Source: Lamellibrachia satsuma (lineage: Eukaryota; Annelida; Polychaeta; Sabellida; Siboglinidae). From it: a stretch of DNA of 64,000 nucleotides. Positions 39,518-50,671 of this stretch are shown here, piece after piece. Both the position numbers and the translations under genes were made by a program. The stretch is from positions 434,001-498,000 of the forward strand of contig BSQZ01000037.1 in NCBI GenBank assembly GCA_033239005.1, in the 5' to 3' direction. Position 1 is the first letter of the stretch, and each line of letters starts with the position of its first letter. Below the pieces are notes generated by a model. That model was not told the DNA's origin. It did no database searches and saw only the letters and a program-made list of their open reading frames with translations.

Positions 39518-39553
<36 letters not shown>
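39518..39553. repeat. (GTGC)n microsatellite
   Basis: Occupies the same intron 3 position as the gt and gtgc tracts of A2 and B. Confidence 0.9.
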
Positions 39554-39789
39554 TCTGTGCGTGAAAACTTTAAAAAGTACGAATCACAAGCTATAATGTG
39601 ACAAAACATACCTATACGAGACAAATAGCACCGGAAATGCAACCTGGAAACACTCGTAGCTTAATGTTATTTTCACAAATAAAAGTAATATTAGCGGTGT
39701 GATCACATTGTAATGAAGCAACCAAGTTACATCACCCAGAGTCGAAAGGTTTATAGCTGTCACAATTGACTGGATAAACATCCACGTAC

Positions 39790-39933
39790 CGTCAGCGTCT
39801 ACTTCATTGATCATGTCTTGAAGCTCCGCGTCCGTTGGAGTCTGACCTAGAGATCTCATCATGGTTCCAAATTCTTTTGTTGTGATTGTACCATCTCCAT
39901 CCTTGTCGTACAGCGAGAACGCTTCCTTGAATT
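39790..39933 (-). CDS. Calmodulin-like gene C, exon 3 (EF1)
   Basis: A 144-base phase 1-1 exon, acceptor gcatttgag, donor g/gtacgtgg. It encodes (E)FKEAFSLY, the EF1 loop [31 protein letters not shown] and MINEVDAD. This is nearly identical to canonical calmodulin, and all EF1 ligands are present. EF2 begins at its end and is completed in exon 4. The acceptor is GAG where the other units have CAG, which is usable but weaker. Confidence 0.9.
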
Positions 39934-40834
39934 CTCAAATGCATCATCCGCATTGTGTTTGATGCATGCATTTAGTTAGGAACACACCCGTTTTAATAAA
40001 ACGCAATCGTTTTAATATAATTTGACCGTTATTTGCTTCTGAAAACGGACCATGCTGTTCAGCATACGACAAAAACACGATTCGGCTCGAAACATACAAA
40101 TTAAACAGATAAGGGTGAAATAGCATGAAAACATAAATAAAACACATCTAGGCACTCAAGTCAATATGTTAGACTAGATATGGGGCATACAATGAAACAT
40201 GTGTTTTACGATTCAAACGACATTGTACCGTAACACGCGCCGCTAAAGTAAATCAGGTTTACAACAGAACCGTACTGCTCTGACCCGAAATGATTGCATT
40301 AAACGGAGTTCAGCGTATAGCAATGAAGGCTAGCGCAAACAAAGGGACACAAGTTTGGAATTGCTATGCACAGCATCTCGTATTTGTAAGTATCATCATA
40401 TTTGTCTGAATCTGTCTACAAGACGTAGTAGTACCAGTAGCGTGATAAGACTTGCTATTTATAACATATGCTAGTATTTATGGAAATCTTGGCTTGCATG
40501 ACCCGCGAGTCACATTTCCTAGCAGCGTACTGCATTTAAAAAAAAAACGAAGCAAACGTGCAATACATGAAGGTAAGAAGTGTTTGCAAGGTCTTGTCAT
40601 TTTCCAATCAAAGTGCAACATTGAACTTGCTCAGTAGTCAATATTCGATAATTTACCTATATCTGCATTCTGCTTCAACAAAATATGTGAGGGCAATAGA
40701 TCACACAAAGTAACCACAGTCAGTAAGTAGGTTGCAATAATGTGGAAAATGAGTCAGAAACTGTCAGTTAAGAATTATACCACAGACCAACTGGTTTCTG
40801 ATGCTTCTATGTTTACAGAACGGTGGCTGCTTAC

Positions 40835-40865
40835 CAGCAATCTGTTCTTCTGTTAGCTGGCCAGC
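40835..40865 (-). CDS. Calmodulin-like gene C, exon 2
   Basis: A 31-base micro-exon encoding A-G-Q-L-T-E-E-Q-I-A plus one base, matching calmodulin's ADQLTEEQIA with Asp to Gly at the third residue of the full protein. Acceptor atgttttag, donor g/gtaagc. Found by motif and flank conservation with unit B. The initiator exon was not identified: the region homologous to B's ATG (about 43485-43500) lacks ATG-GT. Confidence 0.85.
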
Positions 40866-42167
40866 CTAAAACATAAACCACTCACAGTTAGATAAATAAA
40901 AAAACTTATATGTCATCCATGACAAATGTAGAATAACAAGAACCATAATTAGGTTGTATTGAAACACGTATGTTTTAACCAACTACCATAATATTATTTT
41001 TAACATTTAAAGTGACGTTTGTAATACTAAATGCTAAGCCTGATATTGTGCATTTCCATTGAAACCATACTCTGTATATTATTCAATGTAAAACTATGAT
41101 TAAAAGAGAAGCAAAATTTTACATTTGCAAAATCAACATTCAGTGTATACTTTTCGTTTTACAATATGATTTTTAGATGCAATAAAAATGAACACCTGTA
41201 GCATGGAATGCTAAAATAAATGCATCTTCTCAACATTTTAATTTCGCCTGACCACGCATACTTAGCCATTAAACTGCAAGTCATTACCTGTTAGGACTCT
41301 CTAGATGCTAAGGTCACAGAGCAGAAATTGAATTCCTAAACGCGAGTTGGAGTTAATCAAAATGTCACAATCGGCTATTAGTAACTATGTAATAGCTGGT
41401 CGTCTAAACGGGAATGGTCCCATTATACCATTGAACTAACACGTCTGCCCATACACCTATAGATGCACAGCGGGTGAGTGCATGAATCACAATGTATGTT
41501 TAAAGCGCTACCAAAAAGGAAGTATGAATAATGCCATTAAATTTCTAATTTGTAGTCACAATATAATTGTAACCAAAGATTCTTGAAATTGTACCTGTAC
41601 GTAAGATACGTGTTGGTTTGTGAATCATGTGAAAATGTGGACATACATGCAAAAGTATTTTACTGAGTGATTTTCAAGAAGGCATTATATGGCAACATGC
41701 AAACGGAAGTTGTGTTCAACTTTGTTGAAGAATGTGGCTAAAAAAGAGCGTTTTGTCATCGACACGGTTGTGAACGGCCTAGGTGTCGCCACATTTTTAT
41801 GAACGTCTGATTCCATGAAATGTATTGCACAACGATATTCATTGGTTATACGACTGTTTTACATTGCATCTGAGGTTAGCATATTGTAACACTGGACTTG
41901 TTAGCACTTATAACATCTCGGTTGTTTAAAAACAATATATACACAAAGCGTGTTACCATCGTGATCTTTCATATCTTAATGTTGTAGAAAATGCATGATT
42001 TGGCGATGATATAAACTATGTTAGTTTTACGACATATAAAGAGCACTGTTCGGCAAAAAAAGACAGACCAATGAAATCGTCACATTTGAAGGAGAAACAT
42101 AATATTTTTGATGAGATGATTTATTGCCCAAATTCATGTTTTCTGCATTTTTTACGGATTAAAACAT
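40866..42167. other. Intron 1 of gene C
   Basis: No coding feature. Two minus-strand ATG-GT strings (about 41429 and 41957) could in principle be initiator exons, but neither is conserved in unit B. Confidence 0.4.
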
Positions 42168-42285
42168 GACATGGCGTATAACATTACTAATTTAGATGAA
42201 CTTTGATATCGAAAAATCATAGGTTAAAACATGACATGACGTATAACACTGCTAATTTAGATGAACTTTGACATAGAAAAATTCA
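42168..42285. repeat. ~60-bp direct duplication
   Basis: aaaacatgacatggcgtata ... tagatgaactttga is repeated twice in tandem. Confidence 0.8.
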
Positions 42286-42499
42286 GATGAAAATCGTTGT
42301 ACATTCCCTTTTAACTGTAACTAAGACTGACGTTTCAAAGGCCCTGGTGCGGATTACCAGCAGGAGTGAGTCAACGGTGTGGTTGACTGGCCACACTCCC
42401 CCGTCTACTACCGGCAAGTGGAACTCATGATACCAGTTACACCGGTGCTTAAATCACTCAGGACACTAATACGCAGCGGTAACGGCGCAGAGGGCACTT

Positions 42500-43090
42500 T
42501 ATGACTGTGTCAGATCATATCCAGTTTCTAGTAACCGCCCGGCATGTTGGTCGTGCGGTACACGGAGGGGCGTCGCCAACGAATGTGGAAAAGCTTAAAC
42601 ATTTGATAAATATGACTGCATCATGCTCGGCCGCACAAGTAAAGCACCTATTTTATATTCGCATGGAGCTTCGTGCATCGATGCGTGTGAGTGGAATACA
42701 GCATACCGGTGGGAGGCCGGGGGGGGGGGGGGGCGGGGGCGGGGGCGGGGGTCTCGTATTTTAGGTCGTGGTGTCCGGCTGGTGAAAACGCCGATCATGG
42801 CTAGGACACCGGATAAATGGTAATAATTGTGAGGAATTTAACATTCACCCTGGCTAAAAAATGTTGGACACGCCATATTTCAGGTAGTCCCTATATAGTG
42901 TCGAGTAGTTATTCTCAAGTAGTTATATTCCAAATCGCCCATTTTAGATTGTAGGTCTATAATTATCAGTCTAACGTTGGACTTAAGGCGCCTTACTGTG
43001 AGCGTTTTGAAAACGTACACGTTTTGCGAGTTGGCGCATAACCTTTCGCCAGACGTCGACGTGAAATACGCGGCATACCGTAAGCTATTA
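42500..43090. repeat. Segment paralogous to unit B 30280-31220
   Basis: Shared strings include tatccagttt, ggagcttcgtgcatcgatgcgtgtga versus ggagcttcatgcatcgctgcgtgtga, and aacctttcgccagac. B and C were duplicated including their 5' regions. The 49-bp array is absent here. Confidence 0.7.
42718..42752 (+). other. G-rich tract, G-quadruplex candidate
   Basis: Runs of 15 and then three times 5 G separated by single C. Any four runs satisfy a G3+ quadruplex pattern. The unit B equivalent (about 30479-30500) has only short G runs. Confidence 0.6.
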
Positions 43091-43497
43091 AGTAACACGA
43101 CCGACCCAGCGTGAATTGTCGCCTTACTACGGAGGTTCAGGTCGGGCCTTGTGCTGTGATGTATACAAGCTGCGGTGTATGGTAGCCGCGTTGATATTCG
43201 TCGGTGTAAAGCCTAAGATACAAGTTCTGTATTTGCAAGCAGCACGTCACTGTATATGTGGCAGGGGGTGCACGCGTAACCCTCCTCAACTCCCGCGCTC
43301 TACCCGTGGCGACTTACCGGCATTGGCAGAGCAGAGCAGAGCATGAACAAGAACGACGGTACCAAATACCAACGCCTCCATGCACACATCATCGATCGTG
43401 AATGTGGCAGCGACATTCAACTGCTAGTTCTTGTATGCCTAAGCCTGTTAGTGTCGGTCCACCTGAACCTGAATCAAGTCAAAGACGTACACGAAGT

Positions 43498-43985
43498 GGT
43501 GATGCTGAAGGCTGTTCTGCTGACACTACTCACACTGTCGCACCTGTCTCAGTGTGTCCAGCCTAGTTCGCCGGCAATTTAATCGTTCAAGGTGCCGCGA
43601 CGAATCACATTCGGATCCATCCGCCAGCCGCACCACACACCCGTCTCCGTAATCTTCCGACGTCGTTAAGTAGGAGCGGCGAGGCGCAGCGTTTCCACAG
43701 AAACGGCCAACTTCGTCCGTGCGAGATACACCGGTGTGTGTTGATAACGAGTCCTGTAGCTTCGTTTGAATAGAGTGAGATTTGTTGATGTTGTGGCGTT
43801 CGGCGTGCGGGCACTTGCTCGCTGTCAGATAAAACGTAGCGGCGCGAAACGGCACGTGATTCAATTACCACGCGTTCATTGGTCGAGCGGATCCCGCAAT
43901 GCGCCAGCTCGGGATTGTCGAACGCCCCTGCGTTTAGCTGTACAGCGACTGGTAAAGGTACAATGGTTTTGTATGGAAGCGAAGG
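43498..43985 (-). promoter_or_regulatory. Promoter-like region of unit C
   Basis: Similar to 31438-31880 of unit B, with CCAAT on the minus strand at 43878-43882 and many CpGs. The ATG-GTGAGT of B is replaced by unrelated bases, so either the start moved or the gene lost its initiator. Confidence 0.45.
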
Positions 43986-45239
43986 CGCTAGTCACGTTGA
44001 CAGTTGAGTAAGCAACTGGTATAAAATAATCTAGGCCACGTCGTAGGCCTATATGCGGATGCCGGATTAGGGTGGTTAATCTCCGGGTAAACTGGACATT
44101 CTAAATGGGTTTGTTGCTTTGATTCTGCGCACAGTGGTTGACGTGAGTCGGTTGTGTGGCGACAGTGGAACAGATGACATCATATGCCAAATAAAGAACC
44201 GCCAGGATTGCGCAATGTATATGATATAAATGTATTGCCTTTAGGCCGAACGGAGTTTTATGCTGCCGGTGCAAAACACGCCTAGCTAAGTGAGGGTTAA
44301 CAAGCATATGCCAACCCTTGATCTTATCCTGCACACCCCCGTGTATTTGAACTGCACTAAGTTAGGCGACATAGGTATGAACAACTAAATTTTATTATCA
44401 ACAATCCCAATGAAAGATCATGGATACGCCCCTGCATTCACTGTAACATAATCAATCTGTTACTGACAGAAATAACAACAAAGGGAGTTTTCCAAGAAGA
44501 TATGTGCTTTAAATTCCTCAAATTCTTATTTATGAATGCTAGTGTCGCAAGTGCAAGTGTCGTTTCATTGTCACTTTCACATACAAAAACGTGTTGAACG
44601 GGAAAGTAACGCAACGCTAAATACCCTTAGACATGTCACAAATCGGGCGGAATCGTAAGCAACAATTAAGACGCACCATTGAACAAAGGTCTTGGTGTAT
44701 CTCGTGTCTTAGGCGTTTGTGTCTCTCGGCCTTAGGCCTTGGTATGATATCAATTTCCATGGAACTTGCCATAAAAACCACCCATCAGCATTTCTAAAAT
44801 GATCTTGTTACCATGGTTATGGTCATGCAAATAACATATCATGTTATGCTTGACCTTTTCATAAATATAATACACTGTCAACTTGGTCAGGATGATATAA
44901 GTATTTTTTGATGATATGACATAAGTTTACATAACCAATTTGCACCCATTAAATCCAATAATTTGAACAGTTGCGGTAAACAAAGTTGGGTTTTTCTTGG
45001 AATTGGAATACCAGCAAAAACTTATATTTACTGGCATTTACAAAACAAGTACTCGTTTTATGGTTATATTTAAAGCATTATAGCTTAAGCAAAGCAGAGT
45101 TGATTCCTAATAATTTAAGGTTATTGTATTGACAACGTGTATAGGGTAGTTCGCAACAATATAGGTGAGGCTAGTAGATGTAGATAGCTTCGTAGCACAT
45201 AGTCCGTATGAACATGCCGAAGAACTTAGAAAGTTCTTT
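43986..45239. other. No gene recognised
   Basis: AT-rich intergenic sequence without supported features. Confidence 0.45.
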
Positions 45240-45242
45240 TCA

Positions 45243-45535
45243 AACATAGTTTTACCTCATCACGTATGAAGTAAATCAGACCTACCAACGTAAGATAGTG
45301 AATCATTGAAGTTTTACCTCATCAGGTATGAAGCAAATCATACCTGCCAACGTGAGATAGTGTATCATTGAAGTTTAACCTCATCAGATATGAAGTAAAC
45401 CAGACTTGCCAACGTGAGATAATGTATCATTGAAGTTTTACCTCATCAGGTATGAAGTAAATCATACAAGATGCCAACCTCATCAGGTATGAAGTAAACC
45501 AGACCTGTCAACGTGAGATAGTGTATCGTTGAAGC
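45243..45535. repeat. ~60-bp imperfect minisatellite, 4-5 copies
   Basis: The unit ttacctcatcaggtatgaag...ccaacgtgagatagtgtatc is repeated with one truncated copy near 45472. Confidence 0.85.
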
Positions 45536-45859
45536 TCCTGTAATATATTTCTGTGACGAACTGTGTCGAACAAATTTGCATGCATGTCATTCTACCTGGA
45601 CCCGTAGCCATGATAGTTGTTAAAATAAAAAATAAAAAAATCCTTACCTACCTACCCTACCTAATTTGTTTCCGGCCCGTTACCGGAAACACACCTTTTT
45701 ATTAGGCCTCACCCAGTAAATCGCATGATTCGCAGACCCGTTTTTTTATTCTACCTGTTGTTCGGCTTCTGCATCAAACCTGTTCGGCTACACATATGGA
45801 AGCATTTCGTCGCAGTTCATAGAATTTTCATAGTAACTTGCGTCTAAGTCTGACTAAAT

Positions 45860-46300
45860 CATAATACGCAGCACCGCCGTTCGGTGGCGCTGAGAAATTG
45901 CAAGTTAGTCGAAGTGTACTTGGTGCACACATCGAGCCATTTCTCGAAACTAAGGCGGCATACCGAAACATCGACGTTCACGACCCCCGCCACCTCCCCC
46001 GCCTACCAGAAACTGCTTGTAACTTCGGCAACTTCGCATTCGCCAAGTGGCAATACAGTTGCCATAACTTTAGATCAGCGGTCATATCCACTGATATCGC
46101 AAAACTGTGTTTAACTTCACTGCGTCTGCGCTGTGCGCACTCTCCGGACAGAGACTCGCTTCCGGTTCCAAACTCCCTCCAACTTTCAACAATAACGATC
46201 ACAACGCATTGCAGATATGCATGCGCATTTGACCGATTAGTTCACACAAAGAGGATTGCCACGGACCTTACGAAGCGAGGATAGCAAAGTGCATTGTAAG
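45860..46300. other. GC-richer block, possible promoter or first exon
   Basis: A patch with many CpGs, a TTCCGG ETS-like site near 46160 and a tgcatgcgcatt NRF1-like site near 46217, ending at a donor-like gtaagtga near 46296. Open frames on both strands (up to 128 residues) have no recognisable domain. It is not repetitive within the window. It may be the 5' end of an unrecognised gene. Confidence 0.25.
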
Positions 46301-46473
46301 TGACCTACCTACTTATTATATGTAATATATAAGTGTGGTTTGCCAACATTCCGTTAAATGGATTGGATATCTCATTGTTGCGGAATTAAATTGATATCGG
46401 TGTAACCATATGTTTTAAACGCATACGTGACATGCATTTATCGTTGTAGGCATATAGATAATTGCATACAGGC

Positions 46474-46477
<4 letters not shown>

Positions 46478-46506
<29 letters not shown>

Positions 46507-46554
46507 GTGTGTGCATGTGCGTGCGTGTGGGCGTGCGTGCGCGCGCGCGCGTGT

Positions 46555-46587
<33 letters not shown>

Positions 46588-46588
46588 A
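46478..46588. repeat. GT/GC dinucleotide microsatellite
   Basis: Mixed gt, gc and gtgc tracts. Confidence 0.95.
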
Positions 46589-46699
46589 TCATTTAATGCA
46601 ACGGCGTGTTCCTTGACAAACTAATTTGAAAATAATAGATTGTGTTGTTTTTAAAGTACTTCTTTTTAAGGGCTTAGCTATATAGTGCCAGTGCATTAT

Positions 46700-47000
46700 T
46701 TTAGCTGGCATAATACATGTTTTTTTATGGCAAGGTTTGAAGAAAGAAGACGCAATAACCTCTATCTGTATACGTACCACGGAAAGCACATTGTGTGTCT
46801 TCGATTTCATGAGCTTGGTCTTGGTTGGGTTACCTTGAGACAAATCGTCTGCCTTGTCCATGTTTTCTTGCATGTTCTTTTGGGAGTGGACAAGGAGGCC
46901 AGTGTCGTCGGCGAAGTCGACGAGACTGAGCTTGCAATGTATTTTGCCAGTTTTATTGCAGTCGGGAACATTGGCCGAATGTTTCATGTTTAGTGCGTGT
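46700..47000 (-). mobile_element. LINE reverse-transcriptase relic
   Basis: The minus-strand frame reads CKLSLVDFADDTGLLVHSQK and NMQENMDKADDLS. This is a FADD-type RT motif C followed by the usual helix of non-LTR retrotransposons of an RTE-like type, different from the CR1 here. It is then degenerate. Confidence 0.65.
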
Positions 47001-47104
47001 GGCAGGGAATCCTTTTGCATTCCCAGGGACAGTTTAAGCTGTGTTGTTGAACTGAAGCCGCACACTTTGCACACGCCTCATACCATCCATTCTCTAAATA
47101 TCGA

Positions 47105-47190
47105 TTGTGGGATTTTGAGGCTCTGTGGTTAGAACACCGGACTCTCATTCGAGAGCACCCGGTTCCGTATCCTTGTGCTGTCTTTTCGGT
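47105..47190 (+). repeat. tRNA-derived SINE head
   Basis: ggctctgtggttagaacacc (A-box-like) and cccggttccgtatcc (B-box-like) about 35-40 bases apart resemble a tRNA-derived SINE 5' region. Acceptor-stem pairing is not conserved, so it is not called a tRNA gene. Confidence 0.4.
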
Positions 47191-47223
47191 GCTTTGTCAA
47201 TTTCGTTTACTCCACGTTGCTTC

Positions 47224-47344
47224 AGGGCGGGCGGGCGGGCGGGCGGGCGGGCGGGCGGGCGGGCGGGCGGGCGGGCGGGCGGGCGGGCGGGCGGGCGGGC
47301 GGGCGGGCGGGCGGGCGGGCGGGCGGGCGGGCGGGCGGGCGGGC
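47224..47344 (+). repeat. (GGGC)n microsatellite, about 30 units
   Basis: About 120 bases of uninterrupted gcgg repeats, that is GGG runs separated by single C. Confidence 0.95.
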
Positions 47345-47538
47345 CTAGATACACGGCCTAGAGACCACGGCCTAGATACACGGCCTAGAGACCACGGCCT
47401 AGATACACGGCCTAGAGACCACGGCCTACGGCCTAGATACACGGCCTAGATACCACGGCCTAAATACACGTCCTAGAGACCACGGCCTAGATACACGGCC
47501 TAGAGACCACGACCTAGATACACGGCCTAGAGACCACG
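47345..47538. repeat. ~27-bp minisatellite, about 7 copies
   Basis: The unit cctagatacacggcctagagaccacgg directly abuts the GGGC array. Confidence 0.9.
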
Positions 47539-47540
47539 CG

Positions 47541-47605
47541 ATGACCGAAAAACAGCAAGAGAGACTACATCTTTGCGAGAATAATTGGGTGAGAAGAATT
47601 GCAAG
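47541..47605 (+). mobile_element. LINE RT C-terminal fragment
   Basis: MTEKQQERLHLCENNWVRRI matches a common C-terminal motif of invertebrate LINE polyproteins. It ends abruptly. Confidence 0.5.
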
Positions 47606-48019
47606 AGATTGTCCCCGCCCGAGGGATTCATGCAGCCGTCGTCGGGCCCCCGACGGCGGACGAGGAGCAGTCGAAGCGACGGGCTGTTGTCGAGAACGCT
47701 CTCAGTCCAAATCACGTGAGTAGAGCGCTTCCACAGGCGAGACCACGGACGCGTGGCGATAGGCGGTGTGCACAATACACAATACACTTTTGTCAACAAC
47801 TCCGAGCATATCATAATATATCTGCAATCGTACGCGTATATATTCGACGGTGACAGGACACCCTGGATATTACTCCCTGGACATTACCCCCAGGACATTA
47901 CCCGCTTAGGGCATTGGCCACCCGGACAATATCCCCACGCGCAAGGACAATACCCCGCTAGGAAAATACCCCCACCAGGATCAACGACAACTGCTGCTTT
48001 GAAGCAACCCTTTGAACTA

Positions 48020-48150
48020 TTTATAACCGCTGTCTGAACGTCTGTATGAGGTAATGGTTACGCCTCATTTAGAATTCTGTATAGACCATGGGTCGGCAAC
48101 CTTTTTGAATGGAGGGCCAAATAAGTGACTTTGAATAGGTTAGCGGGACA

Positions 48151-48218
<68 letters not shown>

Positions 48219-49706
48219 CACTCGTGGTAATTGGCACAATGCAATTATATACCTTGTGTCTAGCAGTTGTATTGACCACTGTTGTAAATAGCACGTCCAC
48301 GAATATGAGTTATTATTATCGTCAAACATCAACGTCTGATTTTGAACAACAGTTGGATTATTCAAAAACACATTATTCAGGTTACATGTTCTTGGCATGC
48401 CACTGGTGCCATGTTGACCCGTGTGACACTGAGGCATGTTGCTGGTGATGTTGCTGTGCCACCAAGTGGCCCACACCTGGCTGCAGACTTGTTCCTGCGC
48501 GCCTCAGCTCACTTCGGTGTACTACAGGTGTCTTTCAACTGATCTCGACCGAAGCATAAATTTATTACGCACCACTTAACATCGATTCATCACTTTATGT
48601 GCGGATGACGAATTCGCATTTTCGCGCACCGGTAGAGCTTGGTTAGGAATTTGACATGTTGGTTTCGCGTCGCGAAAACGATTAAATTTAGGATGTAATG
48701 GAAGCATGTCATTTCACCCAAGTGTTATGTTGGCATTGCATACTAAATGCATTTAAAACTGTTGATCTAATTCTTACGCGAGGCGTATTTGTAAATCTCG
48801 ATTGCAATTTACAAACCATCGAAGCGAAGCGAGCGACAGCGAATGATCTCGGCAGTAACACAAAACAAACCTCATGTTGATACTCATTCACTGACATTGT
48901 TCGCCTAATGTTTCTTGAGAATTGTCAAAGTAATTCTAAGTAGGTTTAAGCAGGCCCAAATTCGGTGTCCACGACCGACCGCATTATATCCGAATCCGCG
49001 TAATAATGAGGCGCGACTGTATCAGTAAAAACCACAGGGAGGGGGTTATAGACCGTGTTACCCCAGGTAGAGTACCGTCTTGCCCCAAGGATGGGGCAAG
49101 ATGGCTTTTTGGGATATTTACTATTTTTCAAATGCAACATAGGTTGTTTATTTACTGAAAATAGTTTTCCGATGGGTAACGCACATATCTGTACACAATG
49201 TGAACACATTAAATACAAGCTAAAGTTGTGGTGTGTTCCTTAGGAGGGCCGCGCTGCATACTTTCATGTCTGCATACGCAAAAGTGATTAATTAAATATT
49301 GAAGTAAAAATACATATTTGGTATATTATTATGTTCATCACGTGGACATGTATTTTGTATACCAATGTGGCAGGGGCGGGCCACATTTTGCACAATATCG
49401 TTGTCAGTCCTCGGGCCGTATGAAATAGCTACGCGGGCAGCAGTTGGCCCGCGGGCCGCAGGTTGCCGACCCCTGGTATAGACGATTGGAGTTCACATAA
49501 CAAGAAGGGCATTGATATGCCTGAAAGAATACAGAGGAGAGCAACTAAACTGATTCAAGAACTTAGATATCTTAGTAATGAAAAACGCCTAAAGAATATG
49601 TTTTAACAATATTAGAGAAAAGGCGATTAAGAGGCGATCAAGTATACATTTTTTTGATATTAAATGGTTATGAAAATATCGATGGAAGTACTTTTTATCG
49701 CTTAAG
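48020..49706 (+). mobile_element. CR1-like LINE 3' part, split by a hAT element
   Basis: 48040-48086 (tacgcctcatttagaattctgtatagac) and 49476-49706 (RIQRRATKLIQELRYLSNEK, then NGYENIDG) are consecutive pieces of CR1 ORF2 (compare 60540-60790). The 48087-49475 element lies between them. Immediately after NGYENIDG the ORF2 sequence enters the 54-bp array. Confidence 0.85.
48087..49475. mobile_element. Non-autonomous hAT-like DNA transposon
   Basis: Termini CATGGGTCGGCAACC (left) and the inverse of CAGGGGTCGGCAACC (right) form a 14/15 terminal inverted repeat, with subterminal ggagggcca and tggcccgcgggcc. The flanking 8-base sequence gtatagac is identical on both sides (48079-48086 and 49476-49483), the target duplication length typical of hAT elements. 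No transposase is encoded. A GCAC microsatellite lies at 48150-48218. Removing the element restores CR1 continuity. Confidence 0.9.
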
Positions 49707-50477
49707 GAAGATATAAGAACTAAAGGACAACAAGTAATGCTAGTGAAGGAACATCATAGACTGAATATAAGAACTGGAGGACAACAAGTAACGCTAGTGA
49801 AGGAACACCATAGACTGAATATAAGAACGGGAAGACAACAAGTAACGCTAATGGAGGAACACCATAGACTGAATATAAGAACTAGAAGACAACAAATAGT
49901 GCTAGTGAAGGAACACCATAGACTGAATATAAGAACTGGAGGACAACAAGTAACGCTAGTGAAGGAACACCATATACTGAATATAAGAACTAGAGAACAA
50001 CAAATAAAGCTAGTGAAGGAACACCATATACTGAATATAAGAACTAGAGAACAACAAATAAAGCTAGTGAAGAAACACCATAGACTGAATATAAGAACTA
50101 GAGAACAACAAGTAACGCTAATGGAGGAACACCATAGACTGAATATAAGAACTAGAAGACAACAGATAGTGCTAGTGAAGGAACACCATAGACTGGATAT
50201 AAGAACTGGAGGACAACAAGTAACGCTAGTGAAGGAACACCATATACTGAATATAAGAACTAGAGAACATCAAGTAACGCTAGTGAAGGAACACCATAGA
50301 CTGAATATAAGAACTGGAGGACAACAAGTAACGCTAGTGAAGGAACACCATATACTGAATATAAGAACTAGAGAACAACAAGTAACGCTAGTGAAGGAAC
50401 ACCATATACTGAATATAAGAACTAGAGAACAACAAGTAACGCTAATGGAGGAACACCATAGACTGAATATAAGAACT
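49707..50477 (+). repeat. 54-bp minisatellite derived from CR1 ORF2 (left part)
   Basis: About 14 units of gtaacgctagtgaaggaaca...aagaactagagaacaacaa. Each encodes an 18-residue repeat such as RTREQQVTLVKEHHRLNI, aligning with the CR1 ORF2 piece RTRGHEVKLVKDQCRLDIRK at about 60805-60860. The frame stays open for 251 codons only because 54 is a multiple of three and the unit has no stop. Three unit variants (GGQQVT, RRQQIV, REQQIK) alternate, suggesting higher-order duplication. Confidence 0.9.
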
Positions 50478-50525
50478 AGAAAACATTATTGAATGGATAG
50501 ATGATCCGGTTTCTTGGTTATTAAT

Positions 50526-50670
50526 ATTAATCATAATTACCTCTCAAGAAACTTGCAGTTTGTTGTTGGATATTTCGACCGCATCTCGCAGTCTTCTTCA
50601 GCAGACTGAAGTTACGGATGTGTCACATGACCAATGTCATGTGACACAAGCTGGAGTAGGACTGGTGGGA
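50526..50670. repeat. Terminal inverted repeat of Penelope element, left
   Basis: Reverse complement of 51726-51870 with about one mismatch. It includes the palindrome gtgtcacatgac/gtcatgtgacac. Confidence 0.95.
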
Positions 50671-50671
50671 A

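Noticed and set aside
41426..41431. ATG-GTATAA as the initiator exon of gene C
   Set aside because: It lies about 560 bases from exon 2 with no conserved 5' UTR, and is not at the position homologous to the unit B start.
45898..46284. 128-residue plus-strand protein
   Set aside because: An overlapping open frame exists on the other strand. GC-rich composition explains both, and no motif is recognised.
47105..47190. Functional tRNA gene
   Set aside because: A- and B-box-like strings are present, but the acceptor and anticodon stems do not pair, so a SINE head fits better.
49737..50492. 251-residue open frame of 18-residue repeats as a repeat protein
   Set aside because: It is explained by a stop-free 54-base unit derived from CR1 ORF2. 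It has no start context and the array is split by a Penelope insertion.
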